DNA of 6,249 nt from positions 1 to 6,249 of the forward strand of contig JANXXA010000511.1 of assembly GCA_025350885.1 (NCBI GenBank), written 5' to 3'. A program made the position numbers and the translations under genes. The notes below the pieces were generated by a model. That model searched no databases, had not been told where the DNA came from, and was given only the letters and a program-made list of their open reading frames with translations. The stretch is from Phenylobacterium sp. Its GTDB lineage: Bacteria; Pseudomonadota; Alphaproteobacteria; Caulobacterales; Caulobacteraceae. Of this stretch, positions 1 through 5,371 are shown piece after piece (position 1 is the first letter of the stretch; each line of letters opens with the position of its first letter).

Positions 1-13
1 CGGAGGGCGCAGC

Positions 14-45
14 AAAAAGCCCTCCGGCGATTGCGCCGAAGGGCT
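14..45 (-). terminator. Intrinsic terminator of rpmI-rplT
   Basis: Read on the minus strand, this lies about 35 nt past the rplT stop. It is a 12-bp stem (AGCCCTTCGGCG pairing with CGCCGGAGGGCT, one T-G wobble) with a CAAT loop, followed at once by a run of T (complement of the A run at 14-18). This is a textbook rho-independent terminator and should end the rpmI-rplT transcript. The 3' arm can also pair with a second copy of GCCCTCCG at 1-8, giving an alternative 8-bp hairpin that encloses the T run. Confidence 0.85.
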
Positions 46-80
46 TCTTGAAGGGCATCCGGAGCCAGGGCTCCAGGCGA

Positions 81-437
81 TCAAGTCAGCGCGGCGCGAA
101 CCTTCTCGGCGATGGCCTTGAACGCGGCGGGGTCGGCGCCGGCGATGTCGGCGAGGACCTTGCGGTCCATTTCGATCCCGGCCAGATCAAGGCCGTGGAT
201 AAATCGGGCGTAGGTCATGCCCTCTTCGCGCGCCGCGGCGTTGATCCGCTGGATCCACAGCGAGCGGAACGCCCGCTTGCGGACCTTGCGGTCGCGGTAG
301 GCGTACTGGCCAGCCTTGTCCACGGCCGCCTTGGCGGTGCGGATGGTGTTCTTGCGGCGCCCGTAGAAGCCCTTTGCCTGTGCGAGAACCTTCTTGTGCC
401 GTGCGTGGGCGGTGACGCCCCTCTTTACGCGAGCCAT
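81..437 (-). CDS. rplT: 50S ribosomal protein L20
   Basis: The product is 118 aa, the normal length for bacterial L20. L20 binds 23S rRNA early in assembly of the large subunit, and in several bacteria it also represses its own operon. The family is clear from the N-terminal [18 protein letters not shown], the basic [11 protein letters not shown] segment (residues 21-31), the long basic helix around [20 protein letters not shown] (46-65) and the globular C-terminal half with YARFIHGL (76-83). The start is ATG at 437. An AGGAG Shine-Dalgarno about 9 nt upstream overlaps the TAG stop of rpmI, and only 12 nt separate the two genes, so they form one operon and are probably translationally coupled. 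The gene is followed by a strong intrinsic terminator, so no further gene need be on the transcript. No anomalies are seen. Confidence 0.98.
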   Translation of the reverse strand: MARVKRGVTAHARHKKVLAQAKGFYGRRKNTIRTAKAAVDKAGQYAYRDRKVRKRAFRSLWIQRINAAAREEGMTYARFIHGLDLAGIEMDRKVLADIAGADPAAFKAIAEKVRAALT

Positions 438-449
438 CTGTCAGAGCTC

Positions 450-653
450 CTAGCTGAGGCCGTAGGGAAGGAAGATCTTGATGATCTTGGCGTCGGACGC
501 GCTCATCACCTTCGTTCCACGGTTCTGACGGATGTATTTGGCGTTGTGGCTGAGCAGGCGGTGACGCTTGCCGGCCACACCGGCCTTGATCTTTCCGGAC
601 GCAGTGAGTTTGAAGCGCTTCTTGGCGCCTGATTTGGTCTTCAGTTTCGGCAT
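450..653 (-). CDS. rpmI: 50S ribosomal protein L35
   Basis: The product is 67 aa, the usual size for L35, a small basic protein of the large ribosomal subunit. Diagnostic stretches are [20 protein letters not shown] at the N-terminus, [18 protein letters not shown] (residues 29-46) and a C-terminal [12 protein letters not shown]. The reading frame stays open for 39 more codons upstream to 770, but that part has no L35 character and covers the leader hairpins, so the ATG at 651-653 is the right start. The Shine-Dalgarno is weak (CAGAGAA just before ATG), and a 12-nt palindrome sits directly upstream of it. It is the first gene of the rpmI-rplT pair. In many bacteria infC lies directly upstream, but here infC is about 4.7 kb away, so this operon must have its own promoter in the 654-912 gap. 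Confidence 0.97.
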   Translation of the reverse strand: MPKLKTKSGAKKRFKLTASGKIKAGVAGKRHRLLSHNAKYIRQNRGTKVMSASDAKIIKIFLPYGLS

Positions 654-658
654 TTCTC

Positions 659-743
659 TGCGGAGCCGCAAAGCCCCGTCCTCTGGCGTATTGATGAGCC
701 GCCCTGGCATGCCATGGGCCAGGCGGCTCCGAAGGGTGGGGCT
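659..743 (-). promoter_or_regulatory. Structured 5' leader of rpmI-rplT (candidate)
   Basis: On the minus strand this stretch holds nested pairing potential just before rpmI. (1) A strong hairpin spans 696-729: GAGCCGCC pairs with GGCGGCTC, then a one-base bulge and a further 4 bp TGGC/GCCA. (2) A flanking long-range pair, AGCCCC at 672-677 with GGGGCT at 738-743, could close around hairpin 1. (3) A 12-nt palindrome TGCGGCTCCGCA at 659-670 ends about 5 nt before the ATG and touches the weak Shine-Dalgarno. None is followed by a T run, so they are not terminators. L20 is known to repress its operon through leader RNA in E. coli and Bacillus, and this leader could serve the same end, but that is inference. 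A weak minus-strand promoter-like pair (TTGCCT at 765-770, TACTAG at 742-747, 17-nt spacing) is the only candidate I see. If used, it would leave the outer stem untranscribed. Confidence 0.4.
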
Positions 744-886
744 AGTAGGGGAAAGTGGGCTGGAAGGCAAGGTGGGGCGGCTCGTTCGCTCTCGACTTCA
801 CTCAGCCGACCGGCGACTGGCCGATATGAGGATGTGGTCGGGCATCGCCAAACACCTCGTAGCTTTTTGGACCCAATCGGGCTACG

Positions 887-898
887 GTTACAGGTAAC
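887..898. promoter_or_regulatory. Inverted repeat, candidate antitoxin operator
   Basis: GTTAC-AG-GTAAC is a perfect 5-bp inverted repeat with a 2-nt spacer, ending 14 nt before the antitoxin ATG. MazE/RHH-type antitoxins usually bind short palindromes over their own promoter to repress the toxin-antitoxin operon, and the position fits that. A TTGGAC at 867-872 could be a -35 element, but no convincing -10 is visible. The 654-912 gap is shared with the divergent rpmI-rplT operon. Confidence 0.35.
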
Positions 899-912
899 TA
901 CTCGAGGTTCCG

Positions 913-1143
913 ATGTCCCTTTCCGCTCAGCCCCGGTCCTCCCGCGCCAAGGTCGCCGCTCACCGCCAGCGGTTGCGCGCCCAGGGCCTGCGACCCATCA
1001 CGATCTGGGTGCCGGATGTCCGGTCTCCGGAGTTCGCCGCCGAGGCGCGCCGGCAGTCGTTGCTGGTGGCCAACAGTCCGCATGAAGCCGACGATCAGGC
1101 GTTCGTCGATTCTGTGTCCGCGCTTTGGATTGATGACGAGTGA
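913..1143 (+). CDS. MazE-like antitoxin (DUF3018 family)
   Basis: This 76-aa protein is the antitoxin of a type II toxin-antitoxin pair. It should bind and neutralise the downstream MazF-like nuclease and repress the operon. The recognisable family signature is a basic N-terminal helix (RAKVAAHRQRLRAQGL, residues 11-26), a short strand PITIWVPD (28-35), then SPEFAAEARRQSLLVA (38-53) and a C-terminal HEADDQAFVDSV helix (57-68). Strand-helix-helix order suggests a ribbon-helix-helix-like DNA-binding part, and the acidic tail (DDE) likely contacts the toxin. The start is ATG at 913 with GAGG 5 nt upstream (904-907). The stop overlaps the toxin start by 4 nt (GTGA), so the two are translationally coupled. 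It is the only transcription unit on the plus strand here. Confidence 0.88.
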   Translation: MSLSAQPRSSRAKVAAHRQRLRAQGLRPITIWVPDVRSPEFAAEARRQSLLVANSPHEADDQAFVDSVSALWIDDE

Positions 1144-1466
1144 GACGAGGCGAAGTTTGGACGCTCTCCGGCGGCCCGGACTACGCCGGTAAGCCCAGGC
1201 CCGCCGTCGTCTTGCAAGATGAGCGCTTCGACGCGACCGCATCGATCATTGTGTGCCCGTTGACCAGCCATACGTTGGACGCGCCTTTGTTCCGGCTTCC
1301 CGTCGAGCCCAGTTCGGCTAACGGCCTACGGCGGCCCTCAATGCTGATGATCGACAAACTGACAGCTGTTCCTCGAAGCAAGATGGGCGCCCGCCTTGGA
1401 CAACTCGAAGGTGAGGACATGGTCCGACTCAATCGAGCAGTCCTGGTCTTTCTCGGGATGGCCTGA
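1140..1466 (+). CDS. Type II toxin, MazF/PemK family mRNA interferase
   Basis: This 108-aa protein matches the usual MazF/PemK size. These toxins are ribosome-independent endoribonucleases that cut mRNA at short motifs. Visible family marks are the N-terminal RRGEVWTL (2-9), GKPRPAVVLQDE (17-28) with the conserved Arg20-Pro21, CPLTS (39-43) with the catalytic-type Thr42, and PSMLMIDKLTAVPRSKMGARLG (split over 66-87) with Asp72 in the dimer/active-site region. The start is GTG at 1140, whose last two bases run into the antitoxin TGA. No separate Shine-Dalgarno is needed if translation is coupled. The key residues look intact, so I expect an active toxin. The cut-site specificity cannot be read from the sequence. 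It ends only 11 bp before the convergent MFS stop, with no terminator between them. Confidence 0.92.
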   Translation: MRRGEVWTLSGGPDYAGKPRPAVVLQDERFDATASIIVCPLTSHTLDAPLFRLPVEPSSANGLRRPSMLMIDKLTAVPRSKMGARLGQLEGEDMVRLNRAVLVFLGMA

Positions 1467-1477
1467 AGCGACCGGCC

Positions 1478-2674
1478 TCACGCGACGCTGGGAACCCGCT
1501 TCCTCACCTGCGCCGCGAACCACAGCCCGGGCAGGATCAGCACCGCCGCCATGGCGAACGGCGCGCCGGGGGCGACAACCGAGAACAGCTGGCCGGCCAG
1601 CACCGGGCCGCCGATGCGGGCCAGCGCCATGCCGCTCATGTTCAGGCCCATCATCTCGCCCTGGCGGTCGGGCGGCGCGGCCCGCGAGATCAGGGCGGTG
1701 AGGTTGGGGAAGCAGATCGACTGGCCGATGCAGACCAGCGCGAACCCGACGATCGCCACCGGCCAGGTGGGCGACAGGCCCTGGACAACCAGGCCTAACC
1801 CCATGAGCATCAGGCCGCCGGTCAGCGTCGTGGGCTCGCCCCAGCGGCGCACCAGCCGCCCTGAAAGATAACCCTGACAGAAGGCGCCGAGAAGACCGAT
1901 CCCCATGAAGGCCAGGCCGATCTGGCGCGGGCCCCAGCCGAAGCGGGCCTGGGTCCACAGGCCATAGGTCGCCTCGATGCCGGCGAAGCCCACCACGACG
2001 ATGAAGCTGATCGCCAGGATCCGGCTGATCACCGGGTGCGCCCAGGCTTCCTTCAGACCCTCCATGCGTGGCCGCTGCGGGGCGCGGGTCGAGGGGTCGG
2101 GCCGACTCTCGCGCACGAACACCACCACCGCCAGCGCCGAGGCCAGGGCAAAGCCCGCCGCCGCCAGCAACGGCAGCTGGAACCCCAGCGCGCCCCGGCC
2201 GGGCTGGGCCAGCAGGCCGCCGATCGCCGGGCCGGTGGTGAAGCCGGCGCTGAACGCCGCGCCCATGATCCCCATGCGCCCGGCGCGCTTGTCGGGCGGC
2301 GTGATGTCGGCCATCGCTCCCTGCAGGGTCGAGATGTTGCCGGCGAAGAGGCCGGTCGCGAAGCGGATGGCGAAGGCCGCCAGGATGTTCGGGGCGAAGG
2401 CCAGCGCCGCGTAGCTCAACGCCACCGCGGTGATGGTGATGATCAGCACTGGCTTGCGCCCGATGCGGTCCGACAGCCGCCCCCAGAACGGCTCGCCCAG
2501 GAACTGGCCGAACGAGAACGCCGAGAACATCAGGGTGACCTGCCAGGCGGGTGCGTTGAACGCCTTGGCGAAGAACGGCAGCAGCGGGATCACCAGCCCG
2601 AAGCCGGCGATCATCAGAAAGATCACGCTCAACAGGACGATCAGCGACCGGCGCTCTTCCGTTGTGGCGTTCAT
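1478..2674 (-). CDS. MFS transporter, DHA1/TetA-like (second of tandem pair)
   Basis: This 398-aa inner-membrane protein has the length and pattern of a 12-helix major facilitator exporter (drug:H+ antiporter family, close to TetA). Motif A is GRLSDRIGRK at 65-74 in the loop between TM2 and TM3. The antiporter motif C, GFTTGPAIGG, is at 144-153 in TM5. FVRES at 186-190 ends TM6 before a basic central loop (about 191-212). The C-terminal half carries GIEATYGLW (232-240) and ARFGWGPR (243-250). The start is ATG at 2674. The frame stays open far upstream, but that part is a shadow of the preceding gene. ATG overlaps the TGA of the upstream paralogue (ATGA), so the two are co-translated. The carboxylates of TetA TM1 and TM3 are not conserved (Met21 and Ser88 at the equivalent places). 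The substrate is unknown and tetracycline export should not be assumed. Confidence 0.93.
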   Translation of the reverse strand: MNATTEERRSLIVLLSVIFLMIAGFGLVIPLLPFFAKAFNAPAWQVTLMFSAFSFGQFLGEPFWGRLSDRIGRKPVLIITITAVALSYAALAFAPNILAAFAIRFATGLFAGNISTLQGAMADITPPDKRAGRMGIMGAAFSAGFTTGPAIGGLLAQPGRGALGFQLPLLAAAGFALASALAVVVFVRESRPDPSTRAPQRPRMEGLKEAWAHPVISRILAISFIVVVGFAGIEATYGLWTQARFGWGPRQIGLAFMGIGLLGAFCQGYLSGRLVRRWGEPTTLTGGLMLMGLGLVVQGLSPTWPVAIVGFALVCIGQSICFPNLTALISRAAPPDRQGEMMGLNMSGMALARIGGPVLAGQLFSVVAPGAPFAMAAVLILPGLWFAAQVRKRVPSVA

Positions 2675-3903
2675 GGCGCGTGGCCTTGGATCTGGCGCGG
2701 CGGCGCCCGGCGCGCGGCGCTGAGCGCCAGCAGGATCGCCGGCGCGACGATCAGCGCGCCCTGCCAGAACGGCGCGTTGATGCTGATCCCGGCGAAGGTC
2801 AGGCCGGCGCTGAGCGGCCCGACGAACCGGGCAAAGGCGCCGGAGGCATTGTTGAGCCCCAGGATCTGGCCCTGGCGATGCGGGTCGGCGGTGCGCGAGA
2901 TCAGCGCCCCGACATTGGGCCAGGCCACCGACTGGCCGATGGCGGTGACGCACATCAGGGCGGTGGTCATGATCAGGCCGTTGGAGAACGGCTGCAGGGC
3001 CGAGCCGAGCGCGGTCACCCCCATGCCGATGGCCAGCATCCGGCCCTCGCCGAACCGCTCGGACAAGGGGCCGGTGATGAAGAACTGGGTGGTGGCGGCG
3101 ACCACGCCGACGGCGGCGAAGCAGACGCTGATCAGCCGGGGTCCCCAGCCGAAACGGGCCTGACCCCACAGGCCGAAGGTCGATTCGATGCCGGTGAAAG
3201 CAAAGCCCACCAGGAAGGTCAGCAGCATCAGCCGCCCGATCACCGGATGGCGCACCGCCTCGCCGATCGCCGACCAGCGGCTGGGCCGGTGGCTGATCGC
3301 GCGGTCGCGAACCCTGCTCTCGCGGATGAACAGCACGATCCCGATCACCGCGACAGCCGACAGCGCGGCTGCAATGAACAAGGGAATGCGAAAGCCGATG
3401 GGGCCGATGTCGGTATGGGCAAACGCGCCGCCGACGGCCGGACCAACGATCATCCCGACGTTCCACGCCGCCCCCTGCCGCGAGAGCATCCGCGCGCGCC
3501 GCTCGGGCGGGGTAACGTCGGCGATATAGCCCTGGATCACCGCGCCGTTGCCGCTGGCCATGCCGCCCAGGAAGCGGATGACGAAGGCCGCGGCGACATT
3601 CGGCGCAAAGGCCAGCGCCAGATAACAGAGGCAGTTGCCGGTAATGGTCGAGATTAATAGCGGTTTTCGGCCGTATCTGTCGCTCAGCCGGCCCCAGAAC
3701 GGCTCGCCGAAGAAGCCGCCCATGGCGTAGGCCGAGAAGATCAGCGCGATCTGCCAGGGCTGCGCGTGCATCGACTTGGCATAGAACGGCAGCAACGGGA
3801 CGATGATCCCGAAGCCCAGCATGTTGATGAAGATGACGGCGATCAGCGACGGCGCGGCCCAGCGGGACGGCGTCGACGCCTCCCGCGGCGCTAGGTCGGA
3901 CAT
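2671..3903 (-). CDS. MFS transporter, DHA1/TetA-like (first of tandem pair)
   Basis: This 410-aa predicted 12-TM exporter is a close paralogue of the next gene. Shared landmarks are a TM1 G-F-G-x-x-x-P-L-L-P-F block (30-40), EPFWGRLSDRYGRKP (67-81, motif A), GMIVGPAVGG (150-159, motif C of antiporters), FIRES (192-196), GIESTFGLW (238-246) and ARFGWGPR (249-256). I chose the ATG at 3901-3903. An in-frame TTG at 3937-3939 would add 12 residues and has GAGG about 10 nt upstream, while the ATG lacks a clear Shine-Dalgarno, so the longer form remains possible. The essential Asp residues of TetA(B) TM1 and TM3 correspond here to Asn28 and Cys93, and a Glu240 appears in TM7 instead. It is probably a proton-coupled exporter of unknown substrate. 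It is first in a two-gene operon with the paralogue (4-nt overlap). Confidence 0.92.
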   Translation of the reverse strand: MSDLAPREASTPSRWAAPSLIAVIFINMLGFGIIVPLLPFYAKSMHAQPWQIALIFSAYAMGGFFGEPFWGRLSDRYGRKPLLISTITGNCLCYLALAFAPNVAAAFVIRFLGGMASGNGAVIQGYIADVTPPERRARMLSRQGAAWNVGMIVGPAVGGAFAHTDIGPIGFRIPLFIAAALSAVAVIGIVLFIRESRVRDRAISHRPSRWSAIGEAVRHPVIGRLMLLTFLVGFAFTGIESTFGLWGQARFGWGPRLISVCFAAVGVVAATTQFFITGPLSERFGEGRMLAIGMGVTALGSALQPFSNGLIMTTALMCVTAIGQSVAWPNVGALISRTADPHRQGQILGLNNASGAFARFVGPLSAGLTFAGISINAPFWQGALIVAPAILLALSAARRAPPRQIQGHAP

Positions 3904-3982
3904 AGGCGGGGTGGTAGGCCCCAGTTCCCGCTGCGGCAAGGCTCAGTGGCCTCGGTTTGGCTTATCGGTGCTCAGCGTTGGC

Positions 3983-3992
3983 GTGGCGCCAC
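3983..3992. promoter_or_regulatory. 10-bp palindrome upstream of the MFS operon
   Basis: GTGGCGCCAC is a perfect palindrome in the gap between the GIY-YIG remnant and the first MFS gene, 44 nt before the TTG and 80 nt before the ATG start candidates. About 20 nt nearer the gene on the minus strand is a -10-like GATAAG (3959-3964), without a good -35. The palindrome could be an operator for a TetR/MarR-type regulator. No regulator gene lies in the window, so this is only a candidate. Confidence 0.25.
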
Positions 3993-3997
3993 AGTGT

Positions 3998-4332
3998 TCA
4001 TAAAGGACGCTCGTAAGCTTGCAGGTGGGCGAGCGGTCCTTGTTCAACGAAGAACAAAGGAAACGGATCGGCCCACTTCGGGTTCTCGCGTTCGATCAGG
4101 TTCACTTTCCACTCGCGCTTGTATTTCTTGATAGATTTCTCGCGTTGGATAGCAGCGACGATGCTATCGTGCCGTTCGAACCAGACGAGCCGCTTGACGC
4201 CATGGCGCTTGGTAAAGCCATCGACGAGGCCCTCCCGGTGCTGCGCTGCGCGGCTGAGAAGGTCGCTGGTGACGCCGATGTAAACGTGCCGTGCTGCTGG
4301 CTGGCCATCATGTAGACAGCGTTCAGGTCCAT
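3998..4332 (-). pseudogene. GIY-YIG nuclease-domain protein, frameshifted
   Basis: Small stand-alone GIY-YIG proteins (UPF0213/YhbQ type, about 95-110 aa) are thought to cut DNA using a GIY...YIG sheet plus Arg and Glu residues. The N-terminus is in one frame from ATG at 4330-4332: MDLNAVYMMASQQHGT, carrying the GIY-equivalent VYM. The rest is in the -1 frame: VYIGVTSDLLSRAAQHREG, GFTKRHGVKRLVWFERHD, AIQREKSIKKYKREWKVNLI, then ERENPKW to the stop at 3998. The expected text ...HGT-LYIGVTSDL... is restored by adding one base near 4284/4285, which would give about 111 aa. The break falls exactly between the two signature strands. A frame running from 4471 reaches the YIG part without a shift, but it translates a palindromic repeat and lacks GIY. 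The Shine-Dalgarno GGGAGGG abuts the ATG. It is a pseudogene or a sequencing error. Programmed shifting is unlikely, as the site is no canonical slippery heptamer. Confidence 0.75.
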
Positions 4333-4340
4333 CCCTCCCA

Positions 4341-4468
4341 CTCGTCCTGGCCGGGCTTGTCCCGGCCACCCAGATACACCGAGGTTTCCAGGGTTGCATG
4401 AAGGCGCCCAGCGCGATCTGCAACAGCGGCGCTTCTGGCTGGCCGGCACGGGGGCCGGCCATGACGAG
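4341..4468. repeat. REP/BIME-like palindromic element
   Basis: This 128-bp element is bounded by a 14-nt inverted repeat with one mismatch: CTCGTCCTGGCCGG at 4341-4354 and CCGGCCATGACGAG at 4455-4468. Inside are hairpin A at 4348-4368 (TGGCCGGG/CCCGGCCA, 5-nt loop), hairpin B at 4440-4461 (TGGCCGGC/GCCGGCCA, 6-nt loop) and a central arm, GTTGCA at 4393-4398 with TGCAAC at 4419-4424 enclosing GCGC/GCGC. The GGCCGGGCTTGTCCCGGCC core is typical of extragenic palindromes dispersed in many alphaproteobacterial genomes (known from memory; copy number here cannot be tested). It lies in the MBL-GIY-YIG gap and stops about 2 nt short of the Shine-Dalgarno of the nuclease gene. It could form an mRNA-stabilising or attenuating structure downstream of the MBL gene. 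There is no T run, so it is not an intrinsic terminator. Confidence 0.7.
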
Positions 4469-4489
4469 CAAAAACTAGGGTGGAAATAG

Positions 4490-5371
4490 CTAGGGCGCGC
4501 CGCCCTGTTGGCTGGCGAGCGTGGCTTTGAAGCCGGCGTAGCTCTTGTCGAAAAAGGCCTTGCATCCGGCCGGGTCGACGAAGGCGTCGATCTTGCCGGC
4601 CAGGAGCGCGGTCCGCTTGGCCTGCATGTCGAAGAAGATCCCGTGGCTGGCCAGGAACACCTCGCAAGGGGCGCTGCGCCAGAAGGCGTAGCTCTTCTCG
4701 TAGTCCGCCGCGATGCCGGGGTAGGACTCGTGGGCGGCGTCCAGCCGGTAGGGCGGCAGGATCGAGTTGGAGCAGAGGATAAGGGCCTGGCGGACCTTGC
4801 CGGCGACCGTCATCGGCGCCGTCCAGGTGGTGCAACCCCGCGTGTGGCCCGGCGTCAGATGGGCGGTCAGGGTCACCCCGCCGAGGCTGACCGTCTGGCC
4901 GTCGATGAGCGTCCGATCCGGGGTCACCGGCGGATAGGGCGCCATGTCCTTGAGGCCGAAATCGCCCTTGCCGCCCCGGGTCATCAGAGCGCCGTCTAGG
5001 GCGCTGGCGTAAAGCATCGCGCCGGTCTCACGCTTCAGTTGGGCCAGGCCGCCGGCGTGGTCGAGGTGGCCGTGGGTGCTGAGCAGGATCTTCACCGCCT
5101 TCGGGTCGAATCCCAGGGAGCGGATATTGGCTAGGATCTGCGGCGCGGTCGTGTCGTAGCCGCCGTCGAGCAAGATCAGGCCGGCCCGGGTCTTGAACAG
5201 ATAGGCCGCGATATCGGAGGCGCCCACGTACCAGACCCCGTCGCCGATCTCGAACGGGGCCATGGGATCGTTGTCGTGAGGCGCCGCACGCGCCGGGCTT
5301 GCGGCGTGAAACGCGATAGCGGCCGCCATGATGGCGACCGCTCCCGAAATTCCGAAGCTCGGACGGTTCAC
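4490..5371 (-). CDS. Subclass B3-type metallo-beta-lactamase, periplasmic
   Basis: This 293-aa Zn-dependent hydrolase of the MBL fold is predicted to be exported. The signal peptide is residues 1 to about 29: Arg3, a hydrophobic core [11 protein letters not shown], and an ARA cleavage motif before APHD. Metal ligands are all present: HGHLDH (His100, His102, Asp104, His105), His176 in TPGHTRG and His243 in ASHGIFFD, matching B3 ligands 116/118/120/121/196/263. Cys236 and Cys270 are 34 residues apart with Cys236 seven before His243, which is the spacing of the B3 disulfide 256-290. This supports a true B3-like enzyme able in principle to hydrolyse beta-lactams. Activity is not shown, and other MBL-fold hydrolases share the core. 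The start is GTG at 5371, overlapping the infC TGA by 4 nt (GTGA) with no clear Shine-Dalgarno, so it is likely translated by reinitiation. A later ATG at 5329 would lose the charged N-region of the signal peptide. Confidence 0.9.
   Translation of the reverse strand: MNRPSFGISGAVAIMAAAIAFHAASPARAAPHDNDPMAPFEIGDGVWYVGASDIAAYLFKTRAGLILLDGGYDTTAPQILANIRSLGFDPKAVKILLSTHGHLDHAGGLAQLKRETGAMLYASALDGALMTRGGKGDFGLKDMAPYPPVTPDRTLIDGQTVSLGGVTLTAHLTPGHTRGCTTWTAPMTVAGKVRQALILCSNSILPPYRLDAAHESYPGIAADYEKSYAFWRSAPCEVFLASHGIFFDMQAKRTALLAGKIDAFVDPAGCKAFFDKSYAGFKATLASQQGGAP

Noticed and set aside
654..770. N-terminal extension of L35 to 106 residues
   Set aside because: The added residues have no L35 homology and cover the leader hairpins. 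L35 is normally about 65 residues.
2675..3466. Upstream extension of the second MFS frame to a 662-residue protein
   Set aside because: This part is the antisense-free shadow of the first MFS gene in another frame on the same strand. It is low-complexity Arg/Pro/Gly with no membrane pattern, and the ATG at 2674 overlapping TGA gives a normal MFS length.
2036..3657. Long plus-strand open frames opposite the MFS genes
   Set aside because: They are products of high-GC antisense coding. They are rich in Arg/Gly/Ala/Gln, match no family I know, and lie wholly inside two clear MFS genes.
4284..4290. Programmed -1 frameshift in the GIY-YIG gene
   Set aside because: The sequence ACG TTT ACA lacks an X-XXY-YYZ slippery heptamer, and a single missing base explains it more simply.
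4341..4468. CRISPR-like or IS terminal repeats
   Set aside because: There is only one pair of inverted arms and no direct-repeat/spacer periodicity. No transposase and no target-site duplication are visible, so a REP-like extragenic palindrome fits better.
4333..4471. Protein start at 4471 for the GIY-YIG gene
   Set aside because: It would translate through the palindromic repeat (WVAGTSPART-like residues) and miss the GIY strand, while a Shine-Dalgarno-preceded ATG at 4332 in the neighbouring frame gives the expected N-terminus.
4323..4835. 170-residue minus-strand frame overlapping the 3' end of the MBL gene and the repeat
   Set aside because: It is an alternative frame of the MBL gene that runs into the palindromic repeat, with an Arg/Pro/Gly-rich composition and no recognisable domain.
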